DNA from: Candidatus Peregrinibacteria bacterium CG10_big_fil_rev_8_21_14_0_10_36_19
Lineage (GTDB): Bacteria; Patescibacteriota; Gracilibacteria; UBA1369; LOWO2-01-FULL-3
NCBI GenBank assembly: GCA_002772535.1
Contig: PFDP01000012.1
Coordinates: 77,341 to 141,340, forward strand
DNA length: 64,000 nt
Reading direction: 5' to 3'
The translations under genes were made by a program, and so were the position numbers. The notes below the pieces were generated by a model, which worked only from the letters and a program-made list of their open reading frames with translations, was not told the origin of the DNA and made no database searches. Of this stretch, positions 37,497 to 46,684 are shown piece by piece (position 1 is the stretch's first letter; the number at the start of each line of letters is the position of its first letter).

Positions 37497-38819
37497 GTCT
37501 TCTCTTTGAAGGGTTCTTACAAATTGGCTGATTTTGTAATCTAGCCAAATGTGGCGTTTTTGAATTGGGACTTGTAATGTAATTCCTTCAAGGCTTGTAC
37601 ATCGGCTTAAAGCAACATAAATTTGACCATGTGCGAAAGTGCCATTTCCAATATCTATAATAACTTTGTCGAAGGTTTTTCCCTGACTTTTGTGGATAGT
37701 AACTGCCCAGGCGAGTCGGAGTGGAAATTGTTCGAAGGATCCGGCTACTTCGGTATCTACTTTTTGAGTTTCTTCATTGAAAAAATATTTGTGAATGTTC
37801 CAACTATGCTTGGTAATTTTAACAGATTTTCCTGTATCTAATTTCACAGTTAGCACATCCTCCATTTCAAGATCGTCAAATGCAATTGCGGTAATTTTTC
37901 CAATACTTCCATTTACCCAGCGACCAGCAGAATCATTATTTAAAAGCATTACTTGAGCTCCGACTTTTAATTCCAATTCCATTTCTGTTGGCAGATTGTT
38001 ACGCGCAAAATCCCCTTCTATCTCACCAAAAAATGATTCTGAGGGGGCGCTTAGTTTTTTAAGCTCTTCAAGGTTTTTTTTGTTTGCAGCGGCGTTTGTG
38101 GTGGTGAGTGTTATTACAAAATCATTGGTTTCTTGAGCTTTTAATCCAGCGTGATGGCGATTGTTGAGAACACTTAAATCCTCTATTGAAACTGTATTGT
38201 TGCGAACTTTGTTGAGAATATTTATAAAAAGATCATCTTTTTGACGATAAATTTTTTCTAATTCTATGTAAGTTAAATCTAAACCATCTAAAACTTTTGC
38301 CGAGAAAAAATATGGACTTGCATAATGATTTCTAAAAAGATCGCGCTCTTCACTCATAACAACAGGTGGAAGCTGATATAAATCTCCAATAAAAACCATC
38401 TGCACACCCCCAAATGGCATAGACTGTTCATGGCGATGATGACGCAGAGAAACATCTATACAATCTAGAAGATCGGCTCTGAGCATTGAGGCTTCATCGA
38501 TAATTATCATGTCTAGGCTGGCAATAAGGAGTTTTCTTTTTTCAGATAATTTGTGGTCGAGGACTTTTTCCGGAGTAATGTTTGGAGGTATTAAGAAAAA
38601 AGAATGAATTGTTTGCCCCTCAACATTAAGAGCGGCCACACCGGTTGGTGCCAAAACTGCTATGTTCTTTTTTGTGGTTGATTTGAAGTATTCTAGAAGA
38701 GTTGATTTTCCTGTTCCCGCATTACCTGTTATAAAAAGGTTTTTGTTGGAATTCTCTAGCAAATTTAAAGCCTGGCTAAATTTTTCGTTGATCTCAATTT
38801 TGTTTTCTTCTGTTTGCAT
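37485..38819 (-). CDS. PIF1/RecD-like DNA helicase
   Basis: 444 aa SF1B helicase. Walker A GNAGTGKST, motif Ia APTGVAALNVEGQTIHSFF, Walker B IIIDEASMLR, motif III FIGDLYQLPPV, and C-terminal VTIHKSQGKTFD with YVALSRCTS. Works 5' to 3' on DNA, probably in replication or repair. Single gene; promoter TTTACT-17-TACATT with only 8 nt to the ATG. Confidence 0.92.
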   Translation of the reverse strand: MQTEENKIEINEKFSQALNLLENSNKNLFITGNAGTGKSTLLEYFKSTTKKNIAVLAPTGVAALNVEGQTIHSFFLIPPNITPEKVLDHKLSEKRKLLIASLDMIIIDEASMLRADLLDCIDVSLRHHRHEQSMPFGGVQMVFIGDLYQLPPVVMSEERDLFRNHYASPYFFSAKVLDGLDLTYIELEKIYRQKDDLFINILNKVRNNTVSIEDLSVLNNRHHAGLKAQETNDFVITLTTTNAAANKKNLEELKKLSAPSESFFGEIEGDFARNNLPTEMELELKVGAQVMLLNNDSAGRWVNGSIGKITAIAFDDLEMEDVLTVKLDTGKSVKITKHSWNIHKYFFNEETQKVDTEVAGSFEQFPLRLAWAVTIHKSQGKTFDKVIIDIGNGTFAHGQIYVALSRCTSLEGITLQVPIQKRHIWLDYKISQFVRTLQREDLRV

Positions 38820-38827
38820 GGGTTTTA

Positions 38828-38856
38828 AATGTACATTAGGTTGAAAAAAAAGTAAA
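38828..38856 (-). promoter_or_regulatory. Promoter of the PIF1-like gene
   Basis: Minus strand: TTTACT (38856-38851), 17-bp spacer, TACATT (38833-38828), 8 nt to the ATG. It overlaps the divergent HAD promoter. Confidence 0.5.
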
Positions 38857-38869
38857 AAACAACTATTTT
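38841..38869 (+). promoter_or_regulatory. Leaderless promoter of the HAD gene
   Basis: TTGAAA (38841-38846), 17-bp spacer, TATTTT (38864-38869), 7 nt to the ATG at 38877. Confidence 0.55.
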
Positions 38870-38876
38870 GGCGCCT

Positions 38877-39716
38877 ATGGAAATTAATAAAGATTTAAAA
38901 TGTGTGGTGTGGGATGGTGATAATACCATTTGGGGATGGCTAGAATATGCCGTACCTGCTTATGAGGCAATGTGCCGTGAGATTGGTATTATTGCCGGAA
39001 AAAGTTTTGAGGAAACTGCCGAAGCGATGAAAGAAGTTTATACCAAAGCTGGAACACTAGAATATGAAGGTTTGATTCAAGATTTAGTTACTACTGGTTT
39101 TTTTAGTAGCGTTGAAGGTTTCAATATAGATAGTACGATTCGTAGAGTACAAAAATCTTTTAGTGATGTAAGAAGGGAAAATTTACATGTTTATCCTGGA
39201 GTCTCTGCGGTTATGAGAGAAATTCATAATCGTGGAATTAAACAAATTATGCTAACGGATGCTCCAGGTGGGCAAGCTGATGCTCGATTAAGAAGGTCTA
39301 GGCTTGGATCATATATGGATGAAGTTTTTGCTATGCCAACAGCAGAAATTAAAGATATTCCAGATGGTTTTACTAGACACTTTAGCGGTGATGGTCCTCG
39401 AGTTAACCCACTTAATGAAGAAAAACCTCACACTGATTTAGAGAATGTTTTAAAGATGACAAGAGCAGAAATCGCTAAGCATGTGGCAATTATTGGTGAT
39501 AATAGAAGTAAGGATATGAGGCTGGCACTGTTATATGAATGCATTGGAGTACATGCAGCTTATGGTGCGGCTGATCCTGATCTTGTTCGTAGAATTAGCG
39601 TGATTGCACCTCCGAGAGTTGCGAGTAGAAGTATGGAAATTGGTGGTGATGAATTAGATGAAAATAGAATTCGTACAGCAAACAAGCCAACAGAAATTTT
39701 GGAGCAACTTTACTAG
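38877..39716 (+). CDS. HAD-superfamily hydrolase
   Basis: 279 aa. Motif I DGDNT (nucleophile Asp and acid Asp), motif II LTDAPGG and motif IV GDNRSKDM with an Asp pair: a phosphatase of the HAD family with a C1-type helical cap (about 20-95). Substrate unknown. ATG 38877 is preferred over an in-frame TTG at 38868, which lies in the promoter. Its stop interlocks with that of the ABC-F gene (CTAG). Confidence 0.85.
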   Translation: MEINKDLKCVVWDGDNTIWGWLEYAVPAYEAMCREIGIIAGKSFEETAEAMKEVYTKAGTLEYEGLIQDLVTTGFFSSVEGFNIDSTIRRVQKSFSDVRRENLHVYPGVSAVMREIHNRGIKQIMLTDAPGGQADARLRRSRLGSYMDEVFAMPTAEIKDIPDGFTRHFSGDGPRVNPLNEEKPHTDLENVLKMTRAEIAKHVAIIGDNRSKDMRLALLYECIGVHAAYGAADPDLVRRISVIAPPRVASRSMEIGGDELDENRIRTANKPTEILEQLY

Positions 39717-41500
39717 TTCATAGACTGATTAAGCACATCTAGTTCCAATTCTAATTCCATCCATTCGGCTTCTTTTTCTGTGATCTTTTTTTCTATTTCG
39801 GCGAGTCTGGTTGTTTTTTCTGCTGAAAATTCTTGAGGATTTTCTTCGCACCATTTAAGAATTTCTGTTTTTTCTTCTGTTAATTTTTCAACACCTTTTT
39901 CTAAATTGGACATTTTTTTTCTTGCCTCCCAAATTGCGGCTTTGAGTTTTTTAGTCTCCTCTTTGTTGAGGTTGTTAATTTTCTTTGGGGCACTTGCTGG
40001 AGCGTCCATTTCCTCGTCAATTTCCTGCTGAAGATGATAAACATATTCCTCGTAGTTATGTGCATACCTCTTAATTTGACCATTTTTCACCTCAATAATT
40101 CCATTGGCAATAATCTCAACAAAGGTACGATTATGACTAACCAAAATCACAGTAACGTTTGATTTTTGCAGTGCCAAAGCCAAAGCTTCTACTGTTTCAA
40201 AATCCAAATGGTTGGTTGGTTCATCTAATAAAATAACCTGATTTTTTTGGAGCAAAATTTGTGCCAAACATAGTCTGGCTTTTTCACCACCACTTAAAAC
40301 TGTGATTGTTTTTTTGAGGGCTTCGTCTTTGAACAAGAAATTTCCTGCCATCTTAAAAATGTCCTGCTCTGAGGTTCCTTCGGGTGAAGTGTTTTTTAAA
40401 TATTCATCAACTCTTTCATCGGAATTTAATTTAGCTGGAACGTGCTGAGCATAGTAACCAATTTGTATTTGATGACCCCAGTTAAATTTTCCTTCAAGTT
40501 GTTTCAATTCACCTGCAATGGTTTTGAGGAAAGTTGTTTTACCTTGTCCGTTATCTCCAAGCACAACAATTTTTTGTCCTCTTTCGATATCTAAATTAAT
40601 TCCCTTGGCAATTGTTCTTTCTGGGTAGCCTATCGCCAAATCTTCAACCGTAAGGGCAATCCCTGTTTTGTCTTCTACTTTTGGGATGTTTATTGTTGTG
40701 GTACTGAGTGGTGTTTTTACTTCAATAGTTTTGAGCCTATCAATTTGTTTCATTTTAGATTGGGCTTGAGAGGCTTTACTGGCTTTGGCACCGAATCTGT
40801 CCACAAATTTTTGTAGATGCTTTTTTTCACGCTCAATTTTTACATTGTGTTTATCTATAAGAGAAGCCTGCTCTTCTTTGTACTCTAAATATTCTTCTAT
40901 TGGTCTTGGGTAGAGTGTCATTTTCCCCTGCTCTAGCTCTAGAGTTTCCGTGCAGGTTTTTTTCATAAATTCTCTATCATGCGAAATGAGTAAAAAGCTG
41001 CCTGTGTAACTTTTTAGGAATTTCTCAAGTAGCAGCTGCGTTGAAAGATCTAGGTAATTTGTTGGCTCATCTAAAAGCAAAAGATTTGGTTCCTGCAAAA
41101 GCATTGCCGCTAATTTAACTCTCATTTGGTAACCTCCAGCAAGTGAGGAAACTTTAGCTTCTAAAATTTCATTTTTAAGTTGAAAACTTCCGGCAATTTT
41201 TCCACATTCCCAATCCTCCTTGCCACTAGATCTCATTAGAAAATCGATAACTGTTTCTTCGTCTGTATATTCACTATGTTGAGTTAAATAACCAATACGA
41301 GTTGCGGCTGGTATATTTACCTGCCCTTCATCATACTCTTCCCTACCAACTAGAATTTTAAATAGTGTAGATTTTCCGGCTCCATTTCTACCGATAAGAC
41401 CAATTTTTTGTCTATCGTTAACAGTAAGCTCAGCGTCATTGAGAATGGACTGTGGGCCGTAAGATTTACATAAACCTGTGATTTGTAATAGCGTTGCCAT
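39713..41500 (-). CDS. ABC-F family ATPase
   Basis: Translation-factor type ABC protein with two nucleotide-binding domains and no membrane part, 595 aa from the chosen start. Walker A GRNGAGKST and GDNGQGKTT, signatures SLAGGYQMRVK and LSGGEKARL, the P-site/linker helix between them (about 225-300), and a C-terminal coiled coil. Close to Uup/YdiF-like members that act on stalled ribosomes. The start at 41500 is set by a TATAGT box 7 nt upstream; an earlier in-frame ATG at 41572 would sit inside yggS. Confidence 0.93.
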   Translation of the reverse strand: MATLLQITGLCKSYGPQSILNDAELTVNDRQKIGLIGRNGAGKSTLFKILVGREEYDEGQVNIPAATRIGYLTQHSEYTDEETVIDFLMRSSGKEDWECGKIAGSFQLKNEILEAKVSSLAGGYQMRVKLAAMLLQEPNLLLLDEPTNYLDLSTQLLLEKFLKSYTGSFLLISHDREFMKKTCTETLELEQGKMTLYPRPIEEYLEYKEEQASLIDKHNVKIEREKKHLQKFVDRFGAKASKASQAQSKMKQIDRLKTIEVKTPLSTTTINIPKVEDKTGIALTVEDLAIGYPERTIAKGINLDIERGQKIVVLGDNGQGKTTFLKTIAGELKQLEGKFNWGHQIQIGYYAQHVPAKLNSDERVDEYLKNTSPEGTSEQDIFKMAGNFLFKDEALKKTITVLSGGEKARLCLAQILLQKNQVILLDEPTNHLDFETVEALALALQKSNVTVILVSHNRTFVEIIANGIIEVKNGQIKRYAHNYEEYVYHLQQEIDEEMDAPASAPKKINNLNKEETKKLKAAIWEARKKMSNLEKGVEKLTEEKTEILKWCEENPQEFSAEKTTRLAEIEKKITEKEAEWMELELELDVLNQSMN

Positions 41501-41507
41501 GGTGACC

Positions 41508-41535
41508 ACTATAATGGTTAGAAAAAGATTGTCAA
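41508..41535 (-). promoter_or_regulatory. Leaderless promoter of the ABC-F gene inside yggS
   Basis: Minus strand: TTGACA (41535-41530), 16-bp spacer, TATAGT (41513-41508), 7 nt to the ATG at 41500. The -35 box overlaps the yggS stop codon. Confidence 0.7.
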
Positions 41536-42143
41536 AACAAACAGCTACCAAGTCGCACCATTGTGGCACCACAGTTAATGGCTAACTCAAAATCTTCGCT
41601 CGTTCCCATAGATAGGATTGGCATTTTTGGGAACTCCGAATTTAGCTTATCGAAAAGTTTTTTAAACTCTTGAAAGTATTTTTCTTGGTTTTGGAGATCA
41701 CCTATTGTCATAAGCCCAATGAGTTTTACATTAGGTAGTTTTTGAGATTCTTTTATGATTTGGCGGATATTTTCCGGGGCTATTCCCTGTTTTGCCGGGT
41801 CATTTGAAATATTTACTTGGAAGGTAAACTCTAAAGGCTTAGTAGTTTTTTGGCTTATTAACTTCAATAATTCCAAACTGTCCACAGACTGAATTACATC
41901 TACAAGTGGTAGGATTTTATTGAGTTTATTCTTCTGAATACGCCCGATGAAATGCCTTTTTAAATTAATAAACTTTTGAAACTTCTCCTCACAGTCTGGC
42001 CAACGATTTTCTGCTATGATTTGTAAATGTGGAAGATCTTGCAAAAGTGCTTCCATCTCTTTAACTGAATGCCCTTTAGTTACTGCACAAACCTGAACAT
42101 GAGACGGAATTTTAGCCCAAATTTCCTGACGCAGCGTTTTCAT
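41532..42143 (-). CDS. yggS: PLP homeostasis protein (YggS/PLPBP family)
   Basis: Binds pyridoxal phosphate and keeps its cellular level in balance; no known catalysis. 203 aa alanine-racemase-type barrel: the PLP lysine is in AVTKGHS, followed by HFIGRIQKNK, and the phosphate-binding end reads SMGTSEDFELAINCGATMVRLG. Slightly short compared with the usual 220-235 aa at the N-terminus. Confidence 0.92.
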   Translation of the reverse strand: MKTLRQEIWAKIPSHVQVCAVTKGHSVKEMEALLQDLPHLQIIAENRWPDCEEKFQKFINLKRHFIGRIQKNKLNKILPLVDVIQSVDSLELLKLISQKTTKPLEFTFQVNISNDPAKQGIAPENIRQIIKESQKLPNVKLIGLMTIGDLQNQEKYFQEFKKLFDKLNSEFPKMPILSMGTSEDFELAINCGATMVRLGSCLF

Positions 42144-42236
42144 AAAATATGATTAGACAACATAATTACAATTACGGCTTGTTTTTATGTGAAAAACCAG
42201 ATACCGTGTAATATCTAATATATAGAATAACAAATT

Positions 42237-43007
42237 ATGGCTAATTTCAATAGAAAACCAGTTTCATGGGTTCGCAAAGATCACGGCGGAGGTAGAGATG
42301 ATCGAAGAAGTAGTGGTGGTAGAAGTTACGAAAGAAGTGACAGAGGTGGTAGAAGCAGAGCTGGAAGAGACGAAAATGTGGAAAGAGAAATGTACAGTGC
42401 AACTTGTAGCGATTGCGGAAGCCGTTGCGAGGTTCCTTTCAAACCAACTGGTGGAAAACCGGTTCGTTGTAATAAATGTTTTAAAAGAGACGATTTCCCA
42501 AGAGAAGATAGAGGAAGAGGAAGAGACGACAGAGGTGGTAGAGAAGACAGAGGTAGAGATAGAGATGATAGAGAAATGTTTAGCGCAACTTGTGATGATT
42601 GTGGAAAACGTTGTGAAGTTCCTTTCAAACCAAGCAGCAATAAACCAATTTATTGTGATAGATGTTTTGGAAAAGAAGAAAGTTTTGGGAGAGGAGATAA
42701 ATACGTAGATGATAATGAGTTCGCAAAGAAAGCTAGATTTGAAAAAGTTAAGACCCCTGAAAATTCAAATAAGAAGTTTGATGAACTAAGCGAAAAACTT
42801 GATAATGTACTAATTTTGTTACAAAGACTGGTAAGTGCTAAACCTGTAGAAGAAGTTGTTGCTCCTAAAAAAGCTGCAGTTAAGAAAGTTAAAACGGTTG
42901 TGGAGGAAGTTATGGAAGCTGTAGCAGAAAAACCGAAAAAAGTGGCTGTAAAGAAGGTAGTAACTAAAAAGGTTGCTGCAAAGAAAGCTCCTGCAAAGAA
43001 AAAATAA
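42237..43007 (+). CDS. Zinc-ribbon protein with two CxxC...CxxC repeats and basic tails
   Basis: 256 aa. An Arg/Gly/Asp-rich N-terminal part encloses two near-identical modules (about 51-80 and 116-143), each CxxCxxxCEVPFKP...CxxCF, the CxxC-x17-CxxC-type zinc ribbon common in CPR genomes. A helix (about 175-200) follows, and an Ala/Lys/Val-rich tail like that of histone H1 ends the protein (KKVAAKKAPAKKK). It is likely to bind nucleic acid, with RGG-type contacts; function unproven. Monocistronic, followed by a terminator. Confidence 0.8.
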   Translation: MANFNRKPVSWVRKDHGGGRDDRRSSGGRSYERSDRGGRSRAGRDENVEREMYSATCSDCGSRCEVPFKPTGGKPVRCNKCFKRDDFPREDRGRGRDDRGGREDRGRDRDDREMFSATCDDCGKRCEVPFKPSSNKPIYCDRCFGKEESFGRGDKYVDDNEFAKKARFEKVKTPENSNKKFDELSEKLDNVLILLQRLVSAKPVEEVVAPKKAAVKKVKTVVEEVMEAVAEKPKKVAVKKVVTKKVAAKKAPAKKK

Positions 43008-43018
43008 AGTTATTTGAG

Positions 43019-43054
43019 AAAAGTCCGCCTAAATATTAGTGCGGACTTTTTTTT
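43019..43054. terminator. Bidirectional terminator
   Basis: Stem AAGTCCGC/GCGGACTT (43021-43048) with an A-rich left side and eight T on the right. Confidence 0.85.
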
Positions 43055-43056
43055 GT

Positions 43057-43857
43057 TTATTTTTTTCTAGTGAAAATGTTTGTAATTTTTTCTGCAACTG
43101 TTTCGAGAACTCTTTCTACTTTTTCTTGTGGTGCTCCAATTTTTTTAGCAGATTGATCAAGACTTGCTGCTATCTTCTCGTGAGGAATTAGAGTTAGAAG
43201 TCCAAATAATCCTGCTTCAAAAGCATTGTCGCCTGACTCATTAGCTGGTATTAAATCAGCCTTCCATCCCATTTTTAATGCCCTTTGTGATAACTCTGAA
43301 TTTGGACAACGCCTGAAATGATGCATTAGCTCCGCTGCTGTGTGCTTAGTATAAGATCCTCCAGCCACGGTTACATATATACACCTTATATCCATTTTTT
43401 CTGGATGATAGAGTCCAAACTCGTTTATAATTCTATTTAACTTAAGAATTTGCTCGTCTAATTTTAGATCACTCGGCTCATCTCTTAAAAGTTCGCTCGC
43501 TCTTGGCGCTTTGCCATCTAAGTTTTTTCTAAATCTAAAAATATCTTCAAACCCTTCATGATTCCTTATGGCAGTTATTAAATCTCTTATGTTATTACAA
43601 TCTATATAAACATTTGCACTTGTTGGTACATCAGATAATCCTACACCCGATGAAGAAAGTTTGTATTGTGTAATAATTGGCACTCTCTTTGAGCCGGCAG
43701 CATCCATAGCTTCCAATTCTGCAATTAAAACTTCTCTTTCCTCATCAGTTAAGGCTGATACCAGTTCTTCGCGTCTGCCTAAAAATTTACTTAATGGCAT
43801 CCCTAAAACAAGGTTTTGATCTTCACTTGGAGATTTAAATCGGTCAAATTTACTCAT
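43057..43857 (-). CDS. Hypothetical protein
   Basis: 266 aa, soluble. N-terminal charged part, then a region with VPIITQYKLSSSG and VYIDCNNIRDLITAIRN, and helical repeats (AAELMHHFRRCPNSEL). No signal peptide and no family that I recognise. The codon and residue mix resembles the 237-aa gene at 31065 and the ATPase at 56262, which also stand alone. It has its own promoter. Confidence 0.75.
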   Translation of the reverse strand: MSKFDRFKSPSEDQNLVLGMPLSKFLGRREELVSALTDEEREVLIAELEAMDAAGSKRVPIITQYKLSSSGVGLSDVPTSANVYIDCNNIRDLITAIRNHEGFEDIFRFRKNLDGKAPRASELLRDEPSDLKLDEQILKLNRIINEFGLYHPEKMDIRCIYVTVAGGSYTKHTAAELMHHFRRCPNSELSQRALKMGWKADLIPANESGDNAFEAGLFGLLTLIPHEKIAASLDQSAKKIGAPQEKVERVLETVAEKITNIFTRKK

Positions 43858-43885
43858 GTTTTTTGAGTTTAACTGAATAGAGCGT

Positions 43886-43914
43886 ATTTTAATAGAAAAT
43901 GATTACTGTGTCAA
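43886..43914 (-). promoter_or_regulatory. Promoter of the 266-aa gene
   Basis: Minus strand: TTGACA (43914-43909), 17-bp spacer, TAAAAT (43891-43886). Confidence 0.7.
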
Positions 43915-43952
43915 GGGGGGGGTAACCCTTCATTGAATTTAAGCCCCTCATG

Positions 43953-43981
43953 TTGACATTGGTAATAAAATACACCATAGT
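43953..43981 (+). promoter_or_regulatory. Promoter of the secreted metallopeptidase gene
   Basis: TTGACA (43953-43958), 17-bp spacer, CATAGT (43976-43981). Confidence 0.5.
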
Positions 43982-44004
43982 ATATCCTATTTTTAAAATA
44001 AAAA

Positions 44005-45087
44005 ATGAATAAACTATTACGAAATTCAGTACTCCCTGCTGTTGCTGGAGTATTAATAACTTTGCCATCTTCGGAAAGTACGGTTGTTGACAGGGATAAA
44101 ACTAGGTCACAAGTAGTAGCAGTTTTAGATGAAGAACCTTCATTTCCTTGTACGAAAGTTACGGAAACAGGCGAGATTGGAGATATGTTTAGAGAAATTG
44201 TTTCTAATCGTGAATCAAAAAAATATAATTACACTCTTCATGGGATTCAATTTGCTAGCGATACAATCACGGAAGCTGAGTTAAAAAAAGATTTAGATAA
44301 AGCTGTAGAATTGGTTGGTGGCCCTTATTGGAAACCGGTATGTCCCTATGTTGTTGAATCTACTGTCCATAAAATGAATGATACACAAAATCTGTGTTTA
44401 ACAGACAACGAAAGTCATGCGTCATTTTCATCAAACGAAGGACGTACTCATGAATTGATACATGTAATTATTGGACCAGTAGCAAAAAATTGGCCATATA
44501 TAATGGGTGAATTTTTTGCGCATGCTGCCTCTCCAAAAACTCTTTTTGATTACTCTCTTTCTGAGATGAATGACCCTAGTATAAGCATGGTGGATCACAC
44601 TATGATTATCACTCCAGCAAATAATTATTTCTTAGAATTAAGACACATTGCACTAAGAAAACTTAGTCAAAGTATGACAAATGAAAAAAGGATAGCTATG
44701 CTAGAGGCCGCATTTAAGAGAGGGAAAATTAACTTTGAAGACCTTGCAGATTTTGGGAAAGAATTTGGTATAGATCATGCAATTTTTCAAAAGGGTACAC
44801 CTGGTATTAAAAAACACGCCTTCAAAGGTAATTATAATGGAAAGACAGTTATTCAGTTTGTAACCTATAGTGCACAGGAAGATAATGATTATCCTGTTGA
44901 TAATATGGTTATGGTTGGATGTATGGATGAAAATGGTAAAAAAATTGATGGCACACAAGTAATGTTTCAAATAAATGGAATACACTTAATGCAAGTAGAT
45001 GATTTTTTAGCACAAACAAAAACTCCATTTGTAAAGTCAATATATGTAGTTGGTACAGATGGGTGGAATCAAGTAATAGAACTTTAA
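44005..45087 (+). CDS. Exported zinc metallopeptidase-like protein
   Basis: 360 aa. An N-terminal signal sequence (about 1-22) is followed by a domain with HELIH (His149, Glu150, His153) and a downstream Glu169 (GEFFAH), the layout of HExxH zinc peptidases of the gluzincin type. Five or more Cys (C49, C113, C131 and others) suggest extracytoplasmic disulfides. A C-terminal beta-rich domain of about 80 residues may bind substrate. No family name is certain. Monocistronic. Confidence 0.65.
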   Translation: MNKLLRNSVLPAVAGVLITLPSSESTVVDRDKTRSQVVAVLDEEPSFPCTKVTETGEIGDMFREIVSNRESKKYNYTLHGIQFASDTITEAELKKDLDKAVELVGGPYWKPVCPYVVESTVHKMNDTQNLCLTDNESHASFSSNEGRTHELIHVIIGPVAKNWPYIMGEFFAHAASPKTLFDYSLSEMNDPSISMVDHTMIITPANNYFLELRHIALRKLSQSMTNEKRIAMLEAAFKRGKINFEDLADFGKEFGIDHAIFQKGTPGIKKHAFKGNYNGKTVIQFVTYSAQEDNDYPVDNMVMVGCMDENGKKIDGTQVMFQINGIHLMQVDDFLAQTKTPFVKSIYVVGTDGWNQVIEL

Positions 45088-45089
45088 CT

Positions 45090-45833
45090 CTACTTTCCAA
45101 TAAAAGGAGTAGCACTGAGCCATGCTAAATCGAAAACTGTTTTCATAGTTTGGGCGATTGTTGGCTCTTCTATTAGCACAACAAATAGGTTGAACTCATT
45201 TAATCTAAAGAGGGCTAAGGTGTTATCAAATATGGCACAATCATTATGAATTGGACCGTTCGTTGCTATGCGAGAAGAATAATATTTTCCAGCCGTCACA
45301 GCATAGCGCTTTGAACTATGTTTAGCTTCATCAGTATTTGGAATTATTTCTCGAGTGATAATTTCATTATCTTTCACGGCCAAACTTATTTTTGAAAATG
45401 ATTCTTGAAAATTACTTTCAACACTTGAGAGATCTGCAATAAATCTAATTTGGCTAGCATTACACACCTGTTTATATACTTCTTTAAGCCCGTTTTCACC
45501 TTCCAAAACTCTAACCTTTAGCTTGCCCTCAAAACCACTATATAGATTTTGTAATTCCTGATACCCACTTTGAAAAATCTGAAAATTGTCCATAAAACGA
45601 TTTTTGAGCAACTCTGGATTTGAAGCTGTGTAGTATTCTTTTTTTCCCGATGGAACCTTTTGTAAAAAACCATCATTAATAAGCTCTTGAATATACAAAT
45701 AAGCAGTTGCCCTCTTCACATTAGCCCTTTCTGCAATTTTTTGCACTGAACTCACCCCTAAACTTAAAGTGGCCAAATATATTTTTGCTGATTTTTCACT
45801 TAAACCAATACTAGTGAGAGTTTTTATATTCAT
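45090..45833 (-). CDS. TrmB-family transcriptional regulator
   Basis: About 247 aa. Winged helix-turn-helix at the N-terminus (LTSIGLSEKSAKIYLATLSL, VQKIAERANVKRATAYLYI), followed by a TrmB-type sensor domain. The start MNIKTL at 45833 lies 6 nt after a perfect promoter; the longer reading frame to 45956 is disfavoured. Paralogue of the regulator at 49959 (both have the same domain layout). Divergent from the 225-aa gene at 46006, which it may control. Confidence 0.85.
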   Translation of the reverse strand: MNIKTLTSIGLSEKSAKIYLATLSLGVSSVQKIAERANVKRATAYLYIQELINDGFLQKVPSGKKEYYTASNPELLKNRFMDNFQIFQSGYQELQNLYSGFEGKLKVRVLEGENGLKEVYKQVCNASQIRFIADLSSVESNFQESFSKISLAVKDNEIITREIIPNTDEAKHSSKRYAVTAGKYYSSRIATNGPIHNDCAIFDNTLALFRLNEFNLFVVLIEEPTIAQTMKTVFDLAWLSATPFIGK

Positions 45834-45839
45834 GTTTTT

Positions 45840-45868
45840 ATTATATATCGATGCGTGATTTTTGTCAA
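45840..45868 (-). promoter_or_regulatory. Leaderless promoter of the TrmB-family gene
   Basis: Minus strand: TTGACA (45868-45863), 17-bp spacer, TATAAT (45845-45840), 6 nt to the ATG: full consensus. Confidence 0.85.
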
Positions 45869-45879
45869 TAAAACTGACA
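45863..45879. promoter_or_regulatory. Candidate TrmB operator
   Basis: Inverted repeat TGTCA-N7-TGACA overlapping the -35 box. A similar site, CGTCA-N8-TGACG, precedes the paralogue at 49959; autoregulation is inferred. Confidence 0.45.
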
Positions 45880-45930
45880 GAAATAAAGGTGCGATTTGGC
45901 TTATTAACTGAATAATAATCACCTTCAATG

Positions 45931-45963
45931 CGCTTTTGTCTTGGCTGTCTAGACAAAATAGCG
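45931..45963. promoter_or_regulatory. Inverted repeat in the divergent TrmB / 225-aa intergenic region
   Basis: CGCTTTTGTCT (45931-45941) is mirrored by AGACAAAATAGCG (45951-45963) with one extra base; an operator or hairpin between the divergent genes. Confidence 0.45.
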
Positions 45964-46005
45964 TAAGTATGTCATAATTCTATATCATATTAATAACCCA
46001 TTTAT

Positions 46006-46683
46006 ATGAAAAAAGTAGAAGTACATATAGCAGCACCAGAGTTAGATGGTGAAAAAACTGAAGTTCTAAAATTAATTTTGGCTCAAGTTGGAATACCAAA
46101 AACTAAGCATTTTCACAAAGTGGCAGATTATAAGCCAATCACTGAAGGCTGCGCTAACGGCCATGATATTAGCAACCCTGGAACTATGTCTACCGTAAAA
46201 GTTGAAAGCCACAGAGAAGCAATTACATTGGTAAAAAATGCTATGCAAAAACTCAGAGCTGCTGGCATTGAAGGGGCTAACTTTGAAATCGAACAAGTAA
46301 TTCTTCCTGGAGCAGATGATGAAATAAAACTGGATACTAGCGAGCTTGGAGAATTTAGCCAAGTCCCGAATTCCCCACAGTCTGAAAATCATATTTTATA
46401 TAAGGGAACTTTAGATAGTATCCCAACTGATGCAGAAATTATAAATATGGCAAGAAGCATTGGACTCGAGGTAAATCAAGTTGTTGACTTTGGATACGAA
46501 AAAACTCCAAATAAAGACAGCGTAGTATCAAGAGTGGCCACTTTTTATCAACCAACTAATAAAGACTCTATGATTGCTGATCAAATTCTAAGAGACAATC
46601 TTGATAAACTAAGAAATCCAAGAGTTGTTACAGAGCAAGTCTTAATGGTTGGAGAATTTGTGAAAGATGCCCTAAAAGACTAA
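46006..46683 (+). CDS. Hypothetical protein
   Basis: 225 aa, soluble, divergent from the TrmB-family regulator and therefore a possible target of it. It appears to be built of two alternating alpha/beta parts (HIAAPELDGEKTEVLKLILA; EIINMARSIGLEVNQVVDFG). No signature of a known enzyme is visible. Family not recognised. Confidence 0.7.
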   Translation: MKKVEVHIAAPELDGEKTEVLKLILAQVGIPKTKHFHKVADYKPITEGCANGHDISNPGTMSTVKVESHREAITLVKNAMQKLRAAGIEGANFEIEQVILPGADDEIKLDTSELGEFSQVPNSPQSENHILYKGTLDSIPTDAEIINMARSIGLEVNQVVDFGYEKTPNKDSVVSRVATFYQPTNKDSMIADQILRDNLDKLRNPRVVTEQVLMVGEFVKDALKD

Positions 46684-46684
46684 A

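Noticed and set aside
42298..42708. Overlapping ORFs in the zinc-ribbon gene
   Set aside because: Low-complexity readings caused by the Arg/Gly and Lys codon repeats; the CxxC frame is the conserved one.
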